64,000 bases of DNA from Tepidisphaera sp. (GTDB lineage Bacteria > Planctomycetota > Phycisphaerae > Phycisphaerales > UBA1924), in contig WGNV01000001.1 of NCBI GenBank assembly GCA_016124375.1, positions 248,001 to 312,000 of the forward strand, read 5' to 3'. The position numbers and the translations under genes are program-made. Of the stretch, positions 27,940 to 37,547 are shown piece by piece; the first letter of the stretch is position 1, and each line of letters begins with the position of its first letter. The notes under the pieces are model-generated. The model worked only from the letters and a program-made list of their open reading frames with translations. It had not been told where the DNA came from and ran no database searches.

Positions 27940-28704
27940 CTACCCGCCCAGGCCCCCGCCGTATTGAATGACGTCCTGGATCAGCGGCACTAGCGACTCC
28001 TGCGACTGGAAGGGGGCCTCGGCGACGTGCCAGTCGCCGTAGTAGAGGCCGTTGCGTTTCCAGCGGAGTTCCTGGGAAGATTGCGAAGAGTCGATGCGTT
28101 TGTTGACGGCGAAGCGGGGGTTGTGCCAATCGTCGGCGTCGATGACGACGGGCAGGGGAGGCAGGTGCAGTTCGTAGGCCTTGCTGACGCCGAACTGGAC
28201 GTTGCGGACGGTGGCGGCTTCGGCGAAGACCATGAGATCAGCCGCGGCGTATTCGTAGCTGGTGCCGTTGACCTGCCAGAGGGGCTTGAAGCCGGTGGCG
28301 GAGTCGCTGCCGGTGCGGTCGGAGGGGCAGCGGTATGGATCGCTGACGACCCAGTCGGGGGAGCCGTCGTTCTTGTAGGGGGTGGGCGCGTCGACGTACT
28401 TGCTGAGGATGTCGAGCAGAGAGGGGTCGTTGGTGTTGGAGCCTTCGTTGAGGGGGCGGACCTTGGGCAGCAGGTCCTTGGACTCCTGGGTCATGTACAT
28501 CTGGAGGCCCTGGCCGATGGCGCGGAGGTTGGTCTGGCACTTGACGTTGCGGGCGGCTTCGCGGGAGTTGGCGAGGGCGGGCAGCAGGATGCTGATGAGC
28601 ACGACGATGATGGAGATGACCACCAGCAGCTCGATGAGGGTGAAGCCCGGGCGGAAGGGGCGAAGACGCCGTGGCGAAGGGAGATGTGGGTGGGGCATTC
28701 GCAT
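27940..28704 (-). CDS. Type II secretion / type IV prepilin-like protein
   Basis: A 254-residue protein from ATG 28704 (a second ATG two codons in at 28698). After a basic leader, the class III signal [20 protein letters not shown] is the prepilin peptidase site plus the N-terminal pilin helix, ending [32 protein letters not shown], the form common in planctomycete DUF1559-like pseudopilins. The C-terminal globular part has a [11 protein letters not shown] segment. It would be cleaved after the Gly and assembled by machinery such as the GspF and PilM proteins encoded elsewhere in the window. Confidence 0.92.
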   Translation of the reverse strand: MRMPHPHLPSPRRLRPFRPGFTLIELLVVISIIVVLISILLPALANSREAARNVKCQTNLRAIGQGLQMYMTQESKDLLPKVRPLNEGSNTNDPSLLDILSKYVDAPTPYKNDGSPDWVVSDPYRCPSDRTGSDSATGFKPLWQVNGTSYEYAAADLMVFAEAATVRNVQFGVSKAYELHLPPLPVVIDADDWHNPRFAVNKRIDSSQSSQELRWKRNGLYYGDWHVAEAPFQSQESLVPLIQDVIQYGGGLGG

Positions 28705-29127
28705 GGTTCTGGTATCGGCCGTATCGAAGCGCCCCGAACGGGGTTGGTGCGGAAAGGGGATGGTGCTCCCTGCCCAACTCAATGCGTCACTTGAATGGGT
28801 ACGGGATTGTTGCACCTGCGTTTCGCGGGCGGGGCGGAATCGGACGCGACGGACGGGCGGACAAGGAGGTCGGCGGGCCTGGCGGAGGGGGTGGAGGGGC
28901 GGATGTACCGACCAAATGCCGATTCTGAGGCGAAAAACGGGGGCGCGGAAAGCGCGCGGGCTGGGGAAGAGGCCGCGGAAAAAAACGCGGGAATCCGGGG
29001 TTTCTTGCAAACGGGGTGAAGGAGGGTGGGATGCGGGCCGATGTGACGCATAACCGCGGGTTGGCCCGTGGCGGCCCTGGCGAGGTAGTCCGGGCGTGAA
29101 GAGGCACAACGCAAAGGAGATCAAGGA
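28705..29127. other. 423 bp intergenic region, no gene seen
   Basis: This divergent gap separates the prepilin gene from the histone-like gene. It must hold both promoters, but no strong -35/-10 pair stands out. It is purine-rich on the plus strand towards the histone-like gene and ends with an AAGGAG ribosome site at 29113-29118. No ORF with recognisable content. Confidence 0.6.
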
Positions 29128-29364
29128 ATGCCCACGACTCGTCGCAGCCGTACGTCGAACTCTCGCAAGACCGCCCGCCGCGTGACGCGGAAGAACGGGG
29201 TCCGCAAGTCGACCAACAAGCGCACGACCGCCCGCAAGAGCACGGCGCGGAAGACGGCCGCCCGCAAGACGACGGCCCGCAAGAGCGCGCGTCGGACGGC
29301 GACGACGTACGCGTTCGGGCGTTCGACCAGCGCCCGCCGGACCACGGTCCGCAAGGCGGCCTGA
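29128..29364 (+). CDS. Histone H1-like basic protein (HctB/H1 type)
   Basis: A 78-residue protein made almost entirely of Arg, Lys, Thr, Ala and Ser: repeats of ARK-(S/T)-(T/A), for example [20 protein letters not shown], with one aromatic-containing interruption (TTYAFGRS) near the C-terminus. This composition matches H1/HctB-like nucleoid proteins that bind and compact DNA. ATG 29128 has a good AAGGAG site, and a strong terminator follows, so it is a single-gene transcript. DNA binding is inferred from composition. Confidence 0.85.
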   Translation: MPTTRRSRTSNSRKTARRVTRKNGVRKSTNKRTTARKSTARKTAARKTTARKSARRTATTYAFGRSTSARRTTVRKAA

Positions 29365-29398
29365 GATCTGCCTGGGATGTGAGATAGATCGCACCACT

Positions 29399-29442
29399 TC
29401 GACCCCGCGGCCACGGAAGGCGGCGGGGTCGATGGCTTTTTG
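29399..29442 (+). terminator. Intrinsic terminator after the histone-like gene
   Basis: A 10 bp stem TCGACCCCGC / GCGGGGTCGA (29399-29408 with 29423-29432), followed by TGGCTTTTTGGG. It lies 35 bp past the stop at 29364. Confidence 0.85.
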
Positions 29443-29472
29443 GGAACTTCGAATCGCGTATGGTTGGGGCCT

Positions 29473-31254
29473 ATGTCGCCAGTGACGTCATCGCTTCAGC
29501 GGGCGGCCGAGCAACTGCGGGCCGGGCAGGCGGCGGCCGCGGAGCCGGCGCTGAGGCGGCACCTGCAGAGCTACGCCGATGATGCGCACGCCAATCGGCT
29601 GATGGCGCTGTGTCTTTTGCAGCAGAAGAAGGCGGTGCAGGCGGAGTTTTACGCCAGGCGGGCGGCGGCGGCCGGGCCGGACGAACCGAGCAACCACGAC
29701 GTGCTGGGCTCGGTGCTGATGATGCTGCACAAGGGCGCGGAAGCGGAGCGGGTGTATGCGCGGGGGTGCGAGCTGGGGCCGCGGATCCCGAGTGTTCATA
29801 CCGGGCGGGGCGCGGCGCTGCTGCAGCTCGAGGAGTTCGAGGCGGCGCACGACTGCTTCGAGCGGGCGCTGGCGCTCAACCCGGCGTCGGAGGAGATCGC
29901 GGGGTATCTGGCGTTTGCCAAGCAGCGGACGTATCGCATGGAAGAGGCGTGGGAGCTGCTGCGGCGCACGGTCGCGAGGCATCCGCGGCACACGCGGCTG
30001 CGCGAGCAACTGGCGGTATTGTGCAACTACGTCGGGGCGCCGGCCGACGAGACGCTGGCGCATCATCGGGCGCTGGGGGCGCTGATCACCGAGGAGGCCC
30101 AGGCGCAGGGCGCGGGGCCGGTCAAGTTTGGGGTGACGCCCGAGCCGGGGCGAGCCCTGCGGGTCGGGCTGATTTCGCCTGATTTCCGGGAGCATTCGGT
30201 GTCGCGGTTTGTCGAGGGGCTGGTTTCGAACGCGGGCGACAGCGTGCGGTATGTGGCGTTTTCGGCGACGCCCCGCGAAGACGCGACGACGGCGCGGCTG
30301 CGGGCGCACATGCCCGAATGGCACGACGTGCGGGCGCTGAGCGATGCGAAGCTGGCGCTGCTGAGCCGCCAGGAGAAGATCGACATCGCGATCGACCTTG
30401 CGGGCTACACGTCGGGCACGCGGCTGGCGGCGCTGGCGCACCGGGCGGCTCCGGTGCAGGTGAGCGCGATCGGTTACCCGAACACGACGGGGCTCGCCCT
30501 GGTGGGCTGGCGGGTGGGCGATGCGATCACGGACCCGGCGGGCGGGCCGAAGATGACGACCGAGCTGATGTTGCGGGTGGAGCCTTGCTTTCTGTGCTTT
30601 GAGCCGCCTCCGGAGGCGCCGGAGGTCAGACCTCGGGACGCTGGGCCGATCCGGTTCGGCTCGTTCAACCTGCTGAAAAAGCTCTCGCCCGCGACGCTTG
30701 CGCTGTGGGGAAAGGTGCTGGCGGCGGTGCCGGGTTCCAAGTTGGTCTTGAAGGCGCACAGCATGGAGAAACCCGGGATACGCGAGCGGGTGATCGCGGC
30801 GTGCGGGCGGGCGGGGATGGCGCCGGAGCGGGTGGAGATCCTGAGCTATCAGCCCACGATCAGCGCCCACCTGGGTGCGTATCACGGGGTCGATATCGCG
30901 CTGGATACGACGCCCTACAACGGAACCACGACGACGTGCGAAGCGATGTGGATGGGCGTGCCGGTAGTCACGCTGGCGGGTGAGGTGCATGCGGCGCGGG
31001 TCGGGCACAGCCTGCTCAGGGCGGCCGGTCAGGCGGACCTGGTGGCGCACACGCAGGATGAGTTCGTGGAGATCGCCCGGCGACTGGCGGCGGACGGCCC
31101 GGGGCTGGCGGCGCGGCGGGCCGGGCTGCGGGAGGCGCTGCGGGGCAGCGTGCTGTGTGATGCGCCGGCGTATGCGAGGGCCTTTGAAGTGGTGCTGAGG
31201 CACGCGTGGCGCGGCTGGTGCGAGGGGCAGCGGGCGCCGGGCGGGCGGGCCTAG
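29473..31254 (+). CDS. TPR plus O-GlcNAc-transferase-like (GT41/SPINDLY) glycosyltransferase
   Basis: A 593-residue protein from ATG 29473. Residues about 5-200 are tetratricopeptide repeats ([38 protein letters not shown]). Residues about 230-590 are the GT41 catalytic region: [67 protein letters not shown] and [20 protein letters not shown]. The enzyme would transfer GlcNAc or another sugar from a UDP-sugar to Ser/Thr of proteins. It overlaps the convergent LptF/G gene by 4 bp at the stops. Confidence 0.92.
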   Translation: MSPVTSSLQRAAEQLRAGQAAAAEPALRRHLQSYADDAHANRLMALCLLQQKKAVQAEFYARRAAAAGPDEPSNHDVLGSVLMMLHKGAEAERVYARGCELGPRIPSVHTGRGAALLQLEEFEAAHDCFERALALNPASEEIAGYLAFAKQRTYRMEEAWELLRRTVARHPRHTRLREQLAVLCNYVGAPADETLAHHRALGALITEEAQAQGAGPVKFGVTPEPGRALRVGLISPDFREHSVSRFVEGLVSNAGDSVRYVAFSATPREDATTARLRAHMPEWHDVRALSDAKLALLSRQEKIDIAIDLAGYTSGTRLAALAHRAAPVQVSAIGYPNTTGLALVGWRVGDAITDPAGGPKMTTELMLRVEPCFLCFEPPPEAPEVRPRDAGPIRFGSFNLLKKLSPATLALWGKVLAAVPGSKLVLKAHSMEKPGIRERVIAACGRAGMAPERVEILSYQPTISAHLGAYHGVDIALDTTPYNGTTTTCEAMWMGVPVVTLAGEVHAARVGHSLLRAAGQADLVAHTQDEFVEIARRLAADGPGLAARRAGLREALRGSVLCDAPAYARAFEVVLRHAWRGWCEGQRAPGGRA

Positions 31255-32957
31255 TTGCGACGGAGCCTGAGGTAGACGAGCAGGGTGTAGAGAAGCAGAA
31301 CGCCGACGCTGGACCACATGAGCAGCAGGCCGATCTCGCCCTGCTTGGTGGTGATCTGCTGGCCGCCGCTGATGGTGACGTAGGTGAAGAGCGCGGGGAA
31401 GAAGCTGAAGAGGTAGACGGTGAGGGGCTGGCGGCGGGAGAGGTAGAGGGCGGTGACGGCGCCGGCCATGATCATGGCGATACAGGAGGCGGCCAGGGCC
31501 ATGCGCTCGTTGAGCTTGGACATGATGTCGTTGTCGAGGCGGTCGAGGGCGCCCAGGCAGTCGCGCAGGGCGCCGACGACGGAGGGATCGGGCTCGGGTT
31601 TGTCGGTGAACTGGCGGGCGTCTTCGATCAGCTGCCGCGGATGCATCTTGAGGTATTCGTCCAGCAGGTTTTCGCCCGGGGTGACGTCTTCGAGCGTGAT
31701 GGTGGAGCGGGCGGCTCCGCGCACGACGGGCTCGCCGGCGGCGCGGGTCTGGGCGTTTTCGAGGGTGAGGCGGAAGTGGGTGCGGCGGGACATGTTGGCG
31801 GGGCCCAGGTCGTTGGTGAGGGTGGCGTAGGCCGCGGTGATGACGGTGGGCACGACGCGCTCGCCTGCGGCGGCGTCGGCGCCCAGGGCGACGCTGCGGG
31901 TGTATCGCACCTCGACTTCACCACCGGGTGATTTGGGGGCGAGGACCCAGTGGTCATCCTTCCAGCTCATGGAGCCGCAGGAGATGACGACCTCGCGGCC
32001 CCGGTCGTCGCGCATGGAAAAGGAGCCACGGGCGGCGGCCTGCTGCTGAAAGCTGAGGACGGCGTGTCGTTCGGCCAGGACGTTGGCGAGGTCGACGCGG
32101 CGGCGGTCGACCCAGTTCATGCGTTCGGGGTGGTCCTTGAGGGCGATCATTTCGCGCCAGGAGAGGAACTTGACGTTGTCGTTGAAGATGTCCGGGCCGG
32201 GGAAGCCAAGGTCGATGTGATCGCGGGAGGCGGCGACGCCCTTGCCCTTCTGGGCGGCGACGACGTCCTCGAGGCGGAGGTAGATGGCCGAGCGCGGGTG
32301 ATCGGTGCCGGAGGAGTCGGGGGCGGGCAGGATCCACATCGTGGCGTTGCGGGCGGTGACTTCGCGGGCCGGCTCGCCCTCGTCGAACTCGACGGCGGCG
32401 AAGTGGGTCATGAAGACGCGGCTGAGCACGCCCGAGCCGGGCTCGGGGGCGATCTCCCGGGCCGAATCGGCGATGAGCATGAGCTTGTTGTCGTTGAGCG
32501 AGAGGCTCTGCCCGCGGGAGACGCTGTTGGTGAGCAGGCGGCCGACATCGACGGTGACCATCACCTGCATCTGGCGCAGGAATGCGGGGATGACCGCTTC
32601 GTTGAGGACCACGAGGGTGACCGAGCAGAGCAGCGCGACGAGCAGGGCGGGGGCGAGAAGCACGCGGTGGGAGATGCCCCCGGCGTAGGCGGCAATCGCC
32701 TCGAGGTCGGTGCCGATTCGGTGGTACACCAGCGTGGCGGCGAACCCGCCCGCGAAGGGCAGGGCGTAGGCCAGCATGGGGGGAATGGCGTAGAAGATGT
32801 AGCGGGCGGCGTCGCTGGCCTGCAGCGAGCCGTCGGAGAGGGGTTTGATGGCCCCGGCGAAGGCGATGACCGTGACCAGCACGGCGGCGCTGACCACCAC
32901 CAGGCGGAGCAGGTCGAGCCCGAAGAAACGCCAGAGCGTGAAGGGGAACCCTCGCAT
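31251..32957 (-). CDS. LptF/LptG family permease
   Basis: A 568-residue protein. The N-terminal membrane region (about 10-130) includes LWRFFGLDLLRLVVVSAAVL, FYAIPPMLAYALPFAGGFAATLVYHRI and a conserved ELEAIAAYAGGISHRVLL-type loop. A large periplasmic beta-jellyroll region follows, with C-terminal helices at about 470-565. This is the YjgP/YjgQ fold that, with LptB, extracts lipopolysaccharide from the inner membrane. It is longer than E. coli LptF/G (about 360 residues) because of an enlarged periplasmic part. Only one such gene is in the window, so F versus G is not assigned. Confidence 0.88.
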   Translation of the reverse strand: MRGFPFTLWRFFGLDLLRLVVVSAAVLVTVIAFAGAIKPLSDGSLQASDAARYIFYAIPPMLAYALPFAGGFAATLVYHRIGTDLEAIAAYAGGISHRVLLAPALLVALLCSVTLVVLNEAVIPAFLRQMQVMVTVDVGRLLTNSVSRGQSLSLNDNKLMLIADSAREIAPEPGSGVLSRVFMTHFAAVEFDEGEPAREVTARNATMWILPAPDSSGTDHPRSAIYLRLEDVVAAQKGKGVAASRDHIDLGFPGPDIFNDNVKFLSWREMIALKDHPERMNWVDRRRVDLANVLAERHAVLSFQQQAAARGSFSMRDDRGREVVISCGSMSWKDDHWVLAPKSPGGEVEVRYTRSVALGADAAAGERVVPTVITAAYATLTNDLGPANMSRRTHFRLTLENAQTRAAGEPVVRGAARSTITLEDVTPGENLLDEYLKMHPRQLIEDARQFTDKPEPDPSVVGALRDCLGALDRLDNDIMSKLNERMALAASCIAMIMAGAVTALYLSRRQPLTVYLFSFFPALFTYVTISGGQQITTKQGEIGLLLMWSSVGVLLLYTLLVYLRLRRN

Positions 32958-32987
32958 GGAAGGGCGAGTTTACGCGCTCCAAGCGCA

Positions 32988-33018
32988 CACGCCCGGGCGC
33001 GAGGTGCGCCCGGGCGTG
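32988..33018. terminator. Perfect GC hairpin between MuiA-like and LptF/G genes
   Basis: A 13 bp perfect stem CACGCCCGGGCGC / GCGCCCGGGCGTG with a GAGGT loop. It has no T-run. The preceding GCGCTCCAAGCGCACAC resembles the flank of the hairpin at 38920-38963. Confidence 0.5.
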
Positions 33019-33038
33019 CGGCGGGTGAGGACGCGGGT

Positions 33039-34853
33039 TCAGCCCCCCAGGCCGGTCAGGGTCAGTTGGCGGTCGTACTCCAGGCGGAAGGTGTATTCGA
33101 CGATCGTCGCCTGGCGGCCCGCGGCGGCGGCGGGGACGGCAAGGTCCCACCGCAGGATGCCGTCTTTGCTCTGGGTCGCCAGGTAGTCGGCGTCGCTGGA
33201 GGGTTCGAGGGTGGACCGGACGAGCTTGACGGTGACGTCGCTGCGCCCGGCGTCGGCCTTGGGGAGTCGGTCGAGAAGGCGGACCGGCGCGGGCTTGCTG
33301 CCGAAGTTTTCGAGGGTGAGGCGATAGGTCATCTCGATGACGCGGTTGCCGCCCTGCACGGATTCGGTGCGGCCCACCAGTTCGCGGCGGGTGCGGAGGG
33401 AACTGTCGATGCCGAAGCCCGCGGTGATGCCCTCGCCCGCGGAAGTCGTGGGCAGGGAGCCACCACCGACGAAGGCGCCGTCGGCGTACGAGGTCGTCGG
33501 ACCGGCCAGGAGGACCGAGCCGCTGGTGTTGAGACCGATCGCCTGGTCGTAGACGTATTGCGTGAGCACGGGCATGGCGATCTTGGTGAAGGTGGCGGCG
33601 ACCTTGGTGCTGGAGATTTCGACCATTTGTTGGTCGCTGCGGCTGGGCAGGCTGGCCCGCCCGGGCACGGCGTAGGTGACGCTGAGGCCCTCGTCGGTAA
33701 CTGGCACGGGTTTGCGGGCGCGGTCGACGCGGCCCGCGGCCAGGATGTCGAGCACCTGGATTTGGCTGGCGACGGTGTTGAGCGACTTGTCGGCGAGGTC
33801 CTTGGATTCGGCGCCTTGGGTGAGTCGGCCGTCGGCGTACGCCTCCTGGCCAAGCACGGCCGGGGCGGCGGGGGCGTTCATCGCGCGGTCGCGCTCGCTC
33901 TTGCGCTGCAGGGTGAAGAGCTCGCGCCGTGCGTCGTCGTAGGAGGCAACGGACTGGGCGGGGGCCGAGGCGAGGGTGATCGAGAGGGGCGTGAGCAGGG
34001 GCGGGGCGGCGACCAATGAGGGCGTGGCGGTCGAGAGGGTCATCGACACATCACCCCAGTCTTCGCCCGACATCTGGCGGATGGAGGCGAAATACTGAAC
34101 CTGCATGGCGTCGCGGGCGCCCTCGGCGCGCAGGGTGTACGAAGGTTCCCAACTGGCGTTGTCGACCAGGTAGCGGAGCTTCAAAGGTTCGCCGGGCTTT
34201 TCATCGCCCGCGAGCAGGACCACGGCTTCGAAGACGGTCTTGGAGGCGCCGGCGGTGAGTTCGTTGCGCTCTCGCTGGGCTTGTTCGAGAGCCACGGCGA
34301 GGGACTTGGCCTCGGTCTGCAGCGTCAGTTCGCGTTCGACCAGCGTGGCCCGCGTCGCGCCGATGTAGGCGCTGAGTTTTTCGATGGTGTCGGCGTTGAG
34401 CACGCCCTTGGAGAGCTCGGTGGTGGCGGTGGGCGCGACGAATCCCTGCAGGCTTTGCAGGTACGCACGGTCATCGGCCACGACGTCCATGTGGCGCTTG
34501 TTGGCGGCGAGTTTGGAAGTGAGGTCCTCGATCTTGGCATCCAGCGTGCGCACTTCTTCGCGGGTGTCCTGGCCCACAGGGCGGGCCCGGAAGCTGACGC
34601 TGCGGACCTGCGTGCCCGGGCCGGCTTCGGCCTGCAGGCTGTCGGGCAGGATGCTTGGGGGAAGGTCGGTGACGACCAGCTCGCGGACGCCCTGGCCCTT
34701 GGGCACATCGACGAGGCGGGTGACGAGGGCCTGGCCTCGGTAGACGGTGACGTTCTCGATCTTGCCGCGGACTGCGTCGCCGGCCCCGAGGGCGAGCGCG
34801 CACAACGAGGTCGAGCAAAGCAACGCACAGGCATGCAGCGAACGCGGGTTCAT
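33039..34853 (-). CDS. DUF4139/DUF4140 (MuiA-like) exported protein
   Basis: A 604-residue protein from ATG 34853, which has a strong AGGAGG site. It has a signal peptide at residues 1-24 (HACALLCSTSLCALALGAG). The N-terminal DUF4140 has the opening ENVTVYRGQALVTR; a coiled coil lies at about 90-210 (ELTLQTEAKSLAVALEQAQR). DUF4139 follows with YLVDNASWEPSYTLRA and GEDWGDVSMTLSTATPS, and the C-terminus has MTYRLTLENFGSKPAPVRLLDRLPKADA. The family is named after a mucoidy inhibitor protein; its molecular function is not established. Periplasmic or envelope location is inferred from the signal. Confidence 0.9.
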   Translation of the reverse strand: MNPRSLHACALLCSTSLCALALGAGDAVRGKIENVTVYRGQALVTRLVDVPKGQGVRELVVTDLPPSILPDSLQAEAGPGTQVRSVSFRARPVGQDTREEVRTLDAKIEDLTSKLAANKRHMDVVADDRAYLQSLQGFVAPTATTELSKGVLNADTIEKLSAYIGATRATLVERELTLQTEAKSLAVALEQAQRERNELTAGASKTVFEAVVLLAGDEKPGEPLKLRYLVDNASWEPSYTLRAEGARDAMQVQYFASIRQMSGEDWGDVSMTLSTATPSLVAAPPLLTPLSITLASAPAQSVASYDDARRELFTLQRKSERDRAMNAPAAPAVLGQEAYADGRLTQGAESKDLADKSLNTVASQIQVLDILAAGRVDRARKPVPVTDEGLSVTYAVPGRASLPSRSDQQMVEISSTKVAATFTKIAMPVLTQYVYDQAIGLNTSGSVLLAGPTTSYADGAFVGGGSLPTTSAGEGITAGFGIDSSLRTRRELVGRTESVQGGNRVIEMTYRLTLENFGSKPAPVRLLDRLPKADAGRSDVTVKLVRSTLEPSSDADYLATQSKDGILRWDLAVPAAAAGRQATIVEYTFRLEYDRQLTLTGLGG

Positions 34854-34976
34854 AACGCCTCCTCGCAAGAGTCACCATCACACACGATCCACGTGATGAG
34901 TGATACCCGCGAGGGGCGGCTGGGTTCGTCACGGGTTTGTCACGGCGTGCGGGCGCGGGCACGGGAACGCGCGGGC

Positions 34977-36269
34977 TTACCTGATCGCGCTGGCGTCGCC
35001 CGTGATGTTGATGGGCAGGTTGACCTCGTCGACGGCGCCGGTGGTTTCGTCGGTGACGGTCACCTTGAGGGAGTAGCGCCCGACGCTGAGCGTGGCGGGC
35101 AGTTCGATCTGGTGAATCAGGTAGAAATCACGGCGGGCGCGTTGGCTGGTCTCGATGACGCGCTGGGCGGGGCGGTGCCAGGCTTGCAAGCCGCTGGGGT
35201 CGTGGTAGAGCGTCAGGGTCTGGCTCAACTCGACCGATTTCTGATCGGCGAGAGGGACGCTCTTCTGGGCGGGGTCACCCTCGCGGGCGGGGCGGCTGGA
35301 GAAGTGATCGAGCTCGGTGTAGACGATGAGGCGGATCGGTTGTCCGGCGACGAAGGTGTCGCCCTTGATGGCGTCGAAGCGGCCAAAGCCCTGGACGCGG
35401 GTGCAGAGGGCGGCGCGGCTGATCTTGAGGCCGGCGGCGGGGGCGATCTTGGTGAGAGCCGCGATCAGTTGCTGGTTGGCCTGGTCGGGCTTGGCGAGCA
35501 CGCGGGCGCGGGCGGCAAGCAGGGCGGAGCGATCTTCTGGGGCGAGGCGCTGGCCGAGGGTAGAGCTCTCAGAATCGAGATCGGCGACGCTGCCGGGGTG
35601 CATGGCCTCGATGGCCGCGAGCGCCACGCCGTCGGCGACTCGCGCCGAGCCGTCGGGGTTGGTGGTGCGCAAGAGACCGGCCATGTTGGTGGCGAGCTCG
35701 ACCAGGGGGTCGGAAGGGGGCTTGGGGGCCTCGCCGGTCCAGGCCTTGCTGGCGGCGGCGATGGCCTTGGGGTCTGCTTCGGGCAGCGCGGGACCGGCGG
35801 GGGAAACCTCACCTCCACCGATCTCGGGTGCGTTCTCGGAGGGCGTTGAGTCGGGGGCGGAGGGGCTGGTGGCTCCGGGTTCAACTGGGGCGGGGGACGC
35901 GGGCTTGGGCGTTCCTTTGAGCGTGCCCAGGCCGGCGGTCAGGCCCCAGTCGGTTTCGAGCGGCTTGGGCGGGTCGGCGGCGGCGGTCTGGGCCGGCATG
36001 TTGTTGAGCACGGCCTGCAGATCGGCCGCGGCCTGGGCGGCCAACTGGCTTTTCTGGTCGTCGGTCAGCGGGCCGTCGGGATCGATGGTGGAGATGAGGC
36101 GGAGGTCCGACGCGTCGGGGTTTGAGCCTGGGGCGGCTTTGAGGCGCGAGAGGCCGGTGTTGGGGACATCGGCGGGGTCGAGGGGCGCGCTGTCACAGCC
36201 CTGGAGCGCTGCCGCGGCGAGCGCTGCGAGTGCGAACGCAAATACTCGAGGGCCAAACCTGCTCTGCAC
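34977..36269 (-). CDS. Large lipoprotein of unknown function
   Basis: A 430-residue protein from GTG 36269, chosen because AGGAGG lies 5 nt upstream; the frame's first GTG at 36287 would put that site inside the gene. The signal FAFALAALAAAALQGC is a lipobox with Cys near residue 24. A low-complexity Pro/Ser/Ala region spans about 110-165. The C-terminal half has strand-rich FDAIKGDTFVAGQPIRLIVYTEL and RYSLKVTVTDETTGAVDEVNL, suggesting an immunoglobulin-like beta-sandwich. It lies between MuiA-like and holA genes on the same strand. No family recognised. Confidence 0.75.
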   Translation of the reverse strand: MQSRFGPRVFAFALAALAAAALQGCDSAPLDPADVPNTGLSRLKAAPGSNPDASDLRLISTIDPDGPLTDDQKSQLAAQAAADLQAVLNNMPAQTAAADPPKPLETDWGLTAGLGTLKGTPKPASPAPVEPGATSPSAPDSTPSENAPEIGGGEVSPAGPALPEADPKAIAAASKAWTGEAPKPPSDPLVELATNMAGLLRTTNPDGSARVADGVALAAIEAMHPGSVADLDSESSTLGQRLAPEDRSALLAARARVLAKPDQANQQLIAALTKIAPAAGLKISRAALCTRVQGFGRFDAIKGDTFVAGQPIRLIVYTELDHFSSRPAREGDPAQKSVPLADQKSVELSQTLTLYHDPSGLQAWHRPAQRVIETSQRARRDFYLIHQIELPATLSVGRYSLKVTVTDETTGAVDEVNLPINITGDASAIR

Positions 36270-36318
36270 GGGGCGCCTCCTGCGCACGGGTGCGGCGTTC
36301 CACGCCGCGGATGCCGGA

Positions 36319-37401
36319 TTATCGGCCAGCGGGCCCGTCGTGCTTTGGTTTCTGGGGTTCCTGATGTTTGTGGTGTTTCTGATCGAGGGGGGTGGTCAGT
36401 TGCACGACGAGCATCTCCAGGGAGCGATCCTGCTCGCCCAGGCCGCTTTTGGAGCGGAGGTCGGCATCGACGGCGGCGCGGAAGAGGGCGAGGGCCTGAT
36501 CGGGGGAGCGGCGGCGGGCGGCGGCCATGATGGGCTCGGCGGCGCCGGGCCAGAGTTTGAGGGGTTTGAAGAGGGACTGCGGGGTGCCGCCCTGCTTGAG
36601 GGTGCGGCTGGCGGCGTGGAGCTTGCGGGTGAGGTCGGTGATGGCGTAGGCGATGGCCTGCGCGGGCTGGCGGGAGATATCGAGGAGGGAGCGGAGGTGG
36701 CCGAGGCCTTCGGCGGGGTTTCGGGCGTCGAGCAGGCCGGACTGGATGCTCCAGGCGGCTTCTTCGCGGGATTCGCCGACGAACTCGACGACGAGTTCGC
36801 GGGTGATTTCTGAGCCGTTGCTGGCGGCGGCGAGCTTGGCGAGCTCGCTGTCGAGGCGGCCAAGGTTGGTGCCGACGCGGTCGATGAGGGTGCGGACGGC
36901 GTCGTCGGAGATGGGGGCGGCGTGTTCCTTGCTGGCGCGGCGTTTGGCCCAGCTCATGGCCTCGGCGGGGGCGGGCTCATCGCACTTGATCACGGCGCCG
37001 ACCTGGGCGATGAGCTTGTCGAGGTTGCCCGGGTGCCAGGTGTTGGCGCGGAGGAGCAGGGTGGCGCTGGGGGCGTCGGGCCCGGAGACGGCTTCGCAGT
37101 AGCGTTCGAAGAGCGGGCGGTTGTGTTCTTTGACCATCTGCTCGGCGTTGTCGAGGATGACGAGCTTGTAGCCGGCCATGAGGCCAAAGCTGCGGCATTC
37201 GTCGAGGACGTCGGCGGCGGAGCCGGTGGCGCCGTCGAAGAGGGCGATGTCGATGGCGCCGTGGGCTTTTTCGAGGGCTTTTTTGAGGGCGGCGGTGTGG
37301 AGGGTGCGCAGGAAGATGTCCTTGCCGTGGAGCAGGCCGACGCGGGTGGAGGCGTCGAGCTTGTTGGGGCCGGAGTCTTCGGATGACGCACGCTTGGCCA
37401 T
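36319..37401 (-). CDS. holA: DNA polymerase III subunit delta
   Basis: A 360-residue protein from ATG 37401. HolA-like features: VGLLHGKDIFLRTLHTAAL, LMAGYKLVILDNAEQMVKE (the Walker-B-like position, without ATPase residues, as expected for delta), LLLRANTWHPGNLDKLIAQ, and the helical collar with EVVEFVGESREEAAWSIQ-type sequence and LDISRQPAQAIAYAITDL. It would open the sliding clamp together with DnaX, which is also encoded in this window (47063-48184). The C-terminus ends in a Lys/His-rich tail (QKHHKHQEPQKPKHDG). Confidence 0.88.
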   Translation of the reverse strand: MAKRASSEDSGPNKLDASTRVGLLHGKDIFLRTLHTAALKKALEKAHGAIDIALFDGATGSAADVLDECRSFGLMAGYKLVILDNAEQMVKEHNRPLFERYCEAVSGPDAPSATLLLRANTWHPGNLDKLIAQVGAVIKCDEPAPAEAMSWAKRRASKEHAAPISDDAVRTLIDRVGTNLGRLDSELAKLAAASNGSEITRELVVEFVGESREEAAWSIQSGLLDARNPAEGLGHLRSLLDISRQPAQAIAYAITDLTRKLHAASRTLKQGGTPQSLFKPLKLWPGAAEPIMAAARRRSPDQALALFRAAVDADLRSKSGLGEQDRSLEMLVVQLTTPLDQKHHKHQEPQKPKHDGPAGR

Positions 37402-37449
37402 GAGGGCAGCGTACGCGGGCGGGCGGCGATGATCGCCTGACACGGGTGC

Positions 37450-37478
37450 TTGACAGGGGAACGGAGCGAGCGTACTTT
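37450..37478 (+). promoter_or_regulatory. Sigma-70-like promoter of the arsR-AHSA1 operon
   Basis: TTGACA (37450-37455), an exact 17 bp spacer, then TACTTT (37473-37478). It lies 70 bp before the ArsR-type start codon. A perfect -35 with correct spacing makes this the best promoter in the window. Confidence 0.7.
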
Positions 37479-37508
37479 ACCACTTGGTTATTTAGCTATT
37501 TGGTTTAG
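37478..37508 (+). promoter_or_regulatory. Candidate ArsR-type operator
   Basis: An AT-rich patch unusual for this DNA sits at the -10/start region: ACCACTTGGT (a near-palindrome) followed by TATTTAGCTATTTGGTTTAG, with TTGGTT repeated. The position directly downstream of the promoter suggests autorepression by the ArsR-like protein. Inference from position and composition only. Confidence 0.4.
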
Positions 37509-37547
37509 CACGAACTCCACGCCGCCCGGCTCCATGCAGACTGCACC

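Noticed and set aside
29218..29300. Direct repeats that could look like a short CRISPR or satellite
   Set aside because: They are in-frame codon repeats for the ARK-rich H1-like protein.
31950..34019. 689-residue plus-strand ORF across the LptF/G and MuiA-like genes
   Set aside because: It runs antisense through two well-supported genes and the gap between them, with Gly/Glu/Val shadow composition typical of high-GC DNA.
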